Source: Dendrophyllia cribrosa
Taxonomy: Eukaryota; Cnidaria; Anthozoa; Scleractinia; Dendrophylliidae
Length of the DNA stretch: 64,000 nucleotides
Direction: 5' to 3'
NCBI GenBank assembly: GCA_024195265.1
Contig: JAJLRJ010000002.1
Span: forward strand, 23,221,236-23,285,235
Shown here: positions 54,001 through 63,000 of the stretch, one piece after another
Layout of the letters: each line of letters opens with the position of its first letter
Position numbering within the stretch: the first letter of the stretch is position 1
The notes under the pieces: generated by a model
The model's input: the letters and a program-made list of their open reading frames with translations, nothing else
Told to the model about the DNA's origin: nothing
The model's database searches: none
Position numbers and translations under genes: made by a program

Positions 54001-57000
54001 TTACTTACAGCAATGACTTAGCTTACTTTAGCGACGGGGGTAGTATTACCACTCCTCACGTAGGGTAGGACGCGGGTAGGATGCGGGTAGGAGGCAGGTA
54101 GGATGCGGGTAGGACTCGGGTAGGATGCGAGTAGGACACGGGTAGGATGCGGGTAGGATGCGGGTAGGATGCGGGTAGGATGCGTGTATGGTGCGCGTGG
54201 GACGAGGGTAGAACGTGAGCAAAACGCGGGTAGGACGCGGGTAGGATGCGGGTAGGACGTAACGAGAGAGACATCTGGGTACGAGCCAGTTTTCCTGACG
54301 ATTTGCTTAATAGATAAACCTAAATGGAGCAAGTTATCGTGGAGTAAAGTATGCGTGTTATCAAAAGTAGCACTGCCAATCTTCAAGTGGAAAGTACAGT
54401 GCTCTTCCCTCTTTCGCTGGTCACCGTCTCATCGGCATGTATAGCTAAAGAACACGTGCACTTTTACAACTGTTCACTAAATTAAAACTATTCTTGACCT
54501 TCGGCTTAAAATTTTTGGGCTGGGCTTTTTTTCTTAGTAATATTGAGTTGCTGACAACCACCACGGCTTTGCTATCAATCAAAACTATCACAAGTATGGC
54601 TAAGAAATCTGCTGTCGACTGACGTTTCTTTTCTTTGCAGGTTGTAGAGATTCGGACAGAAGATGTAGCTACTGGGCTAGAATAGGATATTGCCGTTATA
54701 ATCAATATAAGCAGTACTGCAAGAAAAGCTGTGGACTGTGCCACAGGCCACCCACCGTCAGGCCGACGCCTCCGACTGTTAGACCCACGCCACCGACCGT
54801 GAGGCCTACTCCCCCAACAAAAAGGCCCACGACAAAAAAGCCAATCCAACCAAGTAAGAATATAGTTGTGGATTTACTGATAAATTATTGGCCAAGTAAC
54901 GAACAAGTCAATGTGTAATGTAATGAGCAATGTAATGTAATTAGCATAGTAGACAACCGCTCGAAATATTTTAAGGTAAGCTTGATTTCAGTTACCCTGG
55001 GTAACAGAGGGGCACAAACGTTCTCTCGAGGCACGCTTTCGTGATCGTAAAAGGGAAGTAATATGAGCGCGGAGAAACACGAGAAGAGCCTTTGGTACCC
55101 AAGGTAAATTTCTGTCGGTCCTTTTCATTTCGTCGCAAATAGTGCTCCTAGAGAGCTGCAATTACACCTAAGCTTCACGCTCAGGTATATTAAAGACTGT
55201 CATTATTTTATCAAAAAAGTAAGTGGGTTATCTATCTTAAAAAAAAAAATGTCGTAAGTATGACACACAGCCACGGTCCGACTGGTTGTGTCAGTTTTTG
55301 TGACGTGGAATAGGGCCTTTTCCATGGCAACCCACCACGTGGCCAATTGAGCTTTCATTTCCGCACTGATGTGAACAAGATAAAATCGTGTTTTATGAGA
55401 GTTTTAAGTGGTATTATTTCTATCCTTTTAAGGCACTTTCCAAATATACCTGGAAATGTGTCCACCTACGTGGCATGAATGTTTTCTGGTTATTGCGTGA
55501 CAGCAAAATCGTGATATTTCATTCATCTATTGAACTGGACACCCCTTCCAGTTAGTTTCGTATTTAACTTTATGCACTTAAAAATATTCAAATGTTATTT
55601 TGTCAGGTCGGGTGGTTAAAGTTATCCTATACTTCACGGCCTTAAGAAAAATATGGAATTGGAGACCTTAATCAGTTGATTGATTCTTTTTTTGACAACT
55701 ACTTATCAACATGAATCTTCTTATCAAGTTTGAGCTGTTGGCCAAGCCAAGTTTCATATCAATTTGTTTCATACTTGTTGAGATACACTACCTCCCTTAG
55801 GCTAAGCATTAGTGTGGGCCCTTGATCTTAGTCCCCAGGAACAACCTCGTTCCCAGCGCTTTTCCCTTCCATTTTGGATGGGAAAAGCCCTGGGAACTAG
55901 GTTGCCCCGGGAAGTCTCTGTATGGTACTGTTGGTTAGCAGGGTTGGAAATAAGGAAAAACAGATTGACAGGTGATTTTTTGTGAAGCTGCAAAAAATTA
56001 TTATCCCCCCCCCCCCCCTCTCTCTCTCTCTCTCCACCCCACCAAAATTTTTAATAAAGATACAATTTTCTGTTGTGACGTCTTTGTCTACTTTATTTGC
56101 TCACAAATGTCAATGTAACATGAACACAACGCAACATGAACTGTTCTATTCGAAAAGAACTTACAAGAATTGTCTTGATGGAAAATCACATTTAAGTTGA
56201 GTCATGGTTAATCAGTGTCTGGGGATCCTGATTCACTGCTGCTTAAATCTTCACCACCACTGTGACAAATATCAACAAGGTCCAAACCAAGGATTGCTTC
56301 AGAGGATTGTCTTGTGGTATAGTATGGACCACATGTTTTCGAAATTGATCTCCAAGAGTTTCTCGATTCTCGTGGTCGTTTGCATCTGAATGCATTGCAC
56401 TCGTGTTATGTTCGTTGACTGCACTTCTCTGCCAGTTGTTGCTACCTTTCGTAATAAATGCATCGCTGTAGTTTTTACAAGAAGCAAGTTTCTTCTGCCA
56501 CTTTGTACATAATCGACAGTACATACGATTGTCGCGAATTTCAAGCCATTTGAATTCAGCAGTCCATTTCTCTAAGGTGCGAGGCTTTGGAACATTGTCC
56601 GCCATGTTTACAAATGCAAATTTCTTACCATGTGCCTGTCAATTTAAACACCCCCCTCTAAGATTTACTGAGTTACTGCAGTACACGTTGTACAGCGGTT
56701 ATGTTTTAGCGCGAAACATTTGGAGACGACTTTTGGAGACGCCATTATGGATCGCAAGCGTAAAACTCTGAACTTTATCAGAGATCAACGCCTGGATGTA
56801 GTAGAGGAACTGAAAGAAACAGAAGTTCAGCTGCTAGAGATAGCAACAAGATTTGTCTTCGCTAATGGACAATAATTATTATCGTTTACTCTTGGCAGAT
56901 GTTCTCAACATGCTGGCCAGCTTGGACGATATTGAGGAGTTATTACTGTCGTTACTGAGAAATCAGTGATTGTTTACAACAACGGCTCTTTTAGGAGCCA

Positions 57001-60000
57001 CAACACTAAATAAAGAAATGACCACTTAAAAATTTTTTTTAATTTTTTTTTTAATTTTTTGGCTGGTAAATTTGATCGGTAATTACCGATCACCGGCCGT
57101 TATTTCCAACCCTGGGTTAGATTATTGTTTGATGGTTGTATCGTCGATTTCACGCACAGTACAGTAACAGCTTAATGAACTCTTGCTGGGGACATTACTT
57201 TCGCAGGTGGCAACTGTGGAGTGAGGCATTATGGAACTGACTCTGGTCGTGTTGTCAATGGTAAGACTGCTGTCAGGAACAGTTGGCCATGGCAGGCTCG
57301 CATGACACTGCGTGGGGCTCACAAGTGTGGTGGGTCCCTTGTCGCACCTGGCTGGGTACTCACGGCTGCACACTGTGTTGGAGGAAGCTCCTACAACCCA
57401 GGCTATCGCATTACTTTAGGTAAGTTTGGGGAGAGAATACTCGATCAAGCAGAACGGCCCACTAATAAATCCAGTGGTGGCATATTGTTTTGGGTACTAC
57501 AGACAAATAAAAGCGACTTGAATTTACGCCCCATCATGTTTGATTTGGCACACAACGTGGTATAAATTTCCAAAAGTTATAAATCGGTTTGTAACGGTTA
57601 AATTCAAACACATAGCTTTAACTCAGCGCGGCATCGTTTTTGCACCGTTTTAGCCCTCATTCTCCTCCCCAGAGCCACGATCCTTTTGGCCAGCGCCACG
57701 GATCACGTGATACTGACCAAAAGGATTGCGGCTCTGGGAACGACCGGTCCTTTGACTCCTAATACTAGCTAAATTTCATGGGACTAACAACGGTCATGGA
57801 GTGAGACTAGGGACGAGCTCCTACTCTCTAAAACGTGTTCCAAGTGATGGTCAGCGTCTTACCGTTTTAGACTCTGTTAATTCCCACCCGAAGCGTTCAC
57901 GTCGCGGTTGTTCTCCATTGTTTCTGGTAATACCAAAGCGAAACCTTGACGCCTTAAAACCAATCTGCTCCGGGTAAGCGGTATACGAAGCTCTGACAGG
58001 CAGCTCGTCTAGGAAATTTCAACTGAGCCAAAAAGGAAAAAAAAAAAACAAGTAAAAAGCTGAGATCTCGTGAGTGAAAGTTGGGCGCAGTGCTAACCGC
58101 CCTGCCGTGCAAAAAGGCTAGTTTCTTGGAAGGACAACAAGGATCGATGGCCTCATCCTCCATGAGAACACATAGGATCATGATGATGATGACTGGTCAA
58201 CTTTAAAACTAACAGCACCATCATAAAGAACTGCTTGACAGCCTAATTGTCTCATTTTACCCGTTTGATGCACAGACGTTATGGAACCACTTTACATAAT
58301 CATGTGACTTGCAACTGATATTTGATTCTAAAACAGTGAGCTAACAGGGTTAATACATTAGTGCCCTTCTGGGTGACACTAAAATTGAAACAGAAGTCTT
58401 AGAAATGGTAAATTCTGAAGAGTTTGGTTTGAAGTTTTTAATTTGAAATGGCTCTTTTTTACTTTCAGGAGAGCACGATATTCGAAGGCTTGAAGGCAGC
58501 GAGCAGACTTTCTCAGTGAAAAGGATAATTGTTCATCCATATTATCGACGAGCCACGGTCGATAATGACGTAGGTAAACAGACAGAAGCTGTTAATTATC
58601 GAAAATATATACGTTATCATAAGATTATTTCACTGTTTTTTTCAAAATTGACTGTGGATGAATGGGTGAAGGATGGATTGGCTTTGGTCTGGGGTATGAA
58701 CGCCGTGGCCGCGTCTCCTTTCTCTTTTTTATTCTCTCTCTAGTCACCTCCTAATCCTCGTTCCCAGAGTTGCCAGCAGGGATGACTAGTTGCTTACACT
58801 TGCGTTTTCTTTCTTTTCAAGCACTTTTGGAGTTGGATCGTCCAGCAACTCTTAACAAGGCTGTAGCTCTAGTTTGCCTCCCGAAACAGGGAAAAAGCGT
58901 GCCTGCTGGAACATATTGTTCAATTACTGGTAAGTGTATCGCACCAAATGCGTTTGTTCAAACGATTCTTCAATTACGCTCATTAGGATTTGTTTCTTAA
59001 GGGTGGGGTAGGACAGGCTACAATCGTCCTGGAGCGTCAGTTCTTCAAGAGGCCAGCCTTCCAGTAGCACAACAGGAGACTTGTAGGAATCATATGAGGT
59101 ACTGGGGCACCGTAACAAGTAAAATGGTATGTGGCGAAATTCATATTGATTACTGACAATTACGGTATAAACATGATCATTAGCTTCAATTAGAATTTCA
59201 TTAAATACAGTTTTGTTTCCATACAACACCATTGATCTCAAGATAGAAGTAAACTTACGTGTTCGCATGGTGATTATATGCATACCAATAGCAATGGCCG
59301 TTAGATCAAGCGATCAATTGCAAGGGTGATATATGACAGCAAAATTTCTGCCGATCAATTAAAATGCTGTAATCGTTTTTGTTTGTTTGTTTGTTTTAGA
59401 TCTGTGGTGGTTTTGGCGGTTCTAGTACCGTCAGTGGCTGTTTCGGTGATTCAGGAGGTCCTTTCGTTTGTGAACAGAGTAGAGGAAAATATGAGCTCCA
59501 TGGTGTCGTCAGCTGGGGAACACGAACCTGTAGCGCCGGTCGTAACGAATACACCGTATTTGCACGAGTCAGCGAATTTGAATCCTGGGTCCGAAAATAC
59601 GTTGGACAAGGACCAGCTACAGCTCCACCCCAGACCCTTCCACCTCCCCAGACTCCGCCTCCTCCCCAAACCCCTCCGCCTCCGCAGACCCCTCCACCTC
59701 CCCAGACTCCCCCTCCTCCCCAGACTCCTCCTCCTCCCCAAACTCCTCCACCTTCGCAGACTCCTCCACCACCAAACACGCCCCCTCCACCCCATACTCC
59801 TTCTCCAGGATGCTCTGTACCAAAGGCTCTTGGGATGGAAGATTTCACGATCAAGGACAGTCAAATAACAGCATCGAAATTCTATAATAGGTGAGTGCTT
59901 CTTGGAGACTGGTGCCTCATTGCTCGTATAACTAGAATGTAAAAATGAAAAGCTGCTTTTAAGCTGACTTTGAACATTTTGAACGCGAAATTAACTTGAC

Positions 60001-63000
60001 TACCACAGATACTGAAACTTCACTCACCAACAACAAACATCGAAACAGATAAGTCTCAGCCAATCGAAGAGGAGAAGCCAATGTAAGTTTTAGAATTGCA
60101 CTTGGGCGTACTAATTTGCATTCGGTGTTCAAAAGGATAAGCAAGGAGATCCCAACTTTGCACAGCCCCTTTCTTACATCCAAACCAACGTAATAAATTA
60201 AAAAGGTTGCATCAACTTGCGTGGGAATTTGAGTTCATCGATTGAAGCGGACGTAAGTCATCGTATTTTGCAGCCGATATCACTGCGGTGTCGGGGCCTA
60301 TGTTTCTAACATGTTTCGCCGGCTATGATTCGTCCGTCGTGATTCACCCGTCATGATTCGCCCAAGATGAGACAATGATGAAGAAATTCGGCCCCTTCTC
60401 GATATATCAACAACAATGGCTTAGCAGTCTATGAATATGCCATAAAACGATTCAACACAAAAGAAAAAAATTAACGCAACAATGGATAAAAAGAACGAGG
60501 TATTGTTGTATTTCATTTCGTTGTTGATATATCGAGAAGTTACCAGAAATTCGCCCATAAAATGAGCACAAAGAGTAAATACTTACTTCCTGAAACAGAA
60601 ACAAAGAACAAGATCTGTGAATTTCACAACTGTCGAATCATGACACGCGAATCATGGCAGGCGAATCATAACTGGCGAATCAAGTTTAAAAAAAATGGTT
60701 CTGCACTATGCAGTGAGATCTATATGGACTTTTTTTAATTCAGGAAGTCGCAGTTTTAAATTACTCTGTGAGCTCAGTTTATGCGTACATTTCCTTCACA
60801 TTTGTCTGATCATGGGCGGACCATGACGAGCGTATCAAAGCCGGCGAATCGTGTTTGAAAAACTCAGGTCTGCACACTGCAGTGAAATCGGTTGTAACTA
60901 AACGCAGGTACTAGTGTGGAAGATGTCCGTTTGCACAGGACTTGACAAACTACAGTGTATTATCTCTATTTATTGCAACTAACAATGTCTCTTATTATGA
61001 ATCTGATGGTGTTGCCAGGAGCTTATAACTAACTGTATTTCTCGTTTATCATCTTTTCTGCCAGGTTTCACGGTCCACACCATGCCCGTCTTAATGGTAA
61101 AACTGGAGTAGGAGCCTGGTGCATAGGAAGCCAGCCACTGAGCAATCAATACCTGCAGGTTGACTTTTTGAAGGAAACTATCATCACCGGAATTGCAACA
61201 CAAGGTAAAAGAGAGAGAAACTTAATGTATCAGTATAGGTAGTTAAATGATCTTTAGTTTTCGTGTTTTTACGCACTCGTGTTACAAGAAAACCCAAACA
61301 TATTATACATTTTCTGAACGCGAACGCTTTATATATTTAGAATCGCTTCGTATCCTTGCAAGAAACCTCTAAGAAATATAAAAAAAACGAACTGAAGCCA
61401 GATTCATCACTAAGCCAATATATAGATTGTTGAGGTTTTTTCGTAACGCGAGCGCGTAAAATCATTAAAACTAAGATTGTCAAACCACCTATACTGATAC
61501 AGTGATACACTGATACAGTGATACACTGATACAGTGATACACTGATACTGTTTGTTTTTTCCAATCAAAAGGCTCTAAGAGCCATCTCGTAAATACAAGG
61601 CAACGTGAGGTTAGTTTTAGTTGCTCTTGATGTTTTGTAATTAAGTTTCAAGCTTTTGATAATCCTTTAACTTCGAAAAATTAACAATTTTTTCAGCCAG
61701 CAAAGAAGTAAACCGCACAGAAACCCTTGTTATATCCGCAGACAACACTTTAATATAAGCGAGGGCGAGGAGGGAAAAGGGGTCATTTTACGGTATTAAA
61801 TTCGCTAGCAGACAGGCGCGAGAAACCATGTTTTCGGCGCTTCATCGAAAAAAACACAGTACAATGATAAATGTACAATTATAAGTATAGTTAACAAATT
61901 TACACCGGTTTTCCGTGGTGTGGACTCTTATTTATCACGGTTTACGTCATCACATGGTCAAAATGTTGTGGACTCACGAGGCGCAGCCGAGTGAGTCAGC
62001 AACAAATTTTGACCATGTGATGACGTAAATCGTGGTAAATAAGGGTCCACACCACTGAAAACCGGTGTAAATTTGTTTTTTACAACAATATTTAGAAAAA
62101 AATACAAGGAAAAATCGAAGTCTTGTTACAAAACGTGACAGCAAAGAAAGAGCAAGCGTTGTCTATAACTTTCTCGCAATCTGATTGTTTTTTTTCAAGC
62201 GCGCGTGATGTTAGCGTCAGCACCGTTGTCTGGACTCTCATTTACCACTCGCGTCGACCAATCAGATTGCGAGTTTAGTGGAAATTGTGGTAAAATATAG
62301 TATATTATATTATAGTATAGTATAGTATAGTATAGTATAGTATACAAGAGAACATAAAGCTTTATGTTCTCTTGAGTATAGTATAGTATAGTATAGTATA
62401 GTATAGTATAGTATAGTATAGTATAGTATAGTATAGTATAGTATAGTATAGTATAGTATAGTATAGTTAACAACTATTCACCGAAGTGGAGGTGGGTAGT
62501 GGTGGATATTTACCAAGCCCAATCCTATTCCGAGTTTCAGTAGCCAATCAGAGCGCGCCAACAATGCTATCCACTGTTTCAGTATATACTAATATAGCAT
62601 AGCATAGCATAGCATAGCATAGCATAGCATAGCATAGCATAGCATAGCATAGTAAAGTATAGGATTTGTGGCATAAATGGTAGAAACATCCTGAAGTATA
62701 AGTGAATAGTAAAATGCATGTTTATAATTATTTTGCTTGTGTAACCATGCATCTGTTTTCCTCATATGTTATCAGGCCGAGAGAGCGGGTACCCGAAGTT
62801 CGTAAAGAAATACATGTTATCGTACAGTGATGACGGAAAGTCTTGGACGTGGTATCCCAAGGTATCACGTGCTTTTCATGTAAGTGTATTCTATTCTCGG
62901 CCGCCTCTGAATTGAAACGAAGGAAAGAAACGTATCAAGCATAAACTTAATCTCGTACCCAGATCTCCCACGATCACAGTAGAAGCGCGAATGAGATCTG

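Noticed and set aside
54018..54386. Tyr/Pro/His-rich minus ORFs
   Set aside because: Translation of a 10-bp minisatellite.
56746..56871. Short plus-strand ORF starting [15 protein letters not shown]
   Set aside because: Lies inside the hAT-like element, is only 42 codons, and has no family match I recognise.
59396..59868. Long ORFs on both strands over protease exon 12, including a Gly-rich one
   Set aside because: Shadows of the Pro-rich repeat; the plus frame encoding GDSGGP and the F5/8C start is the real one.
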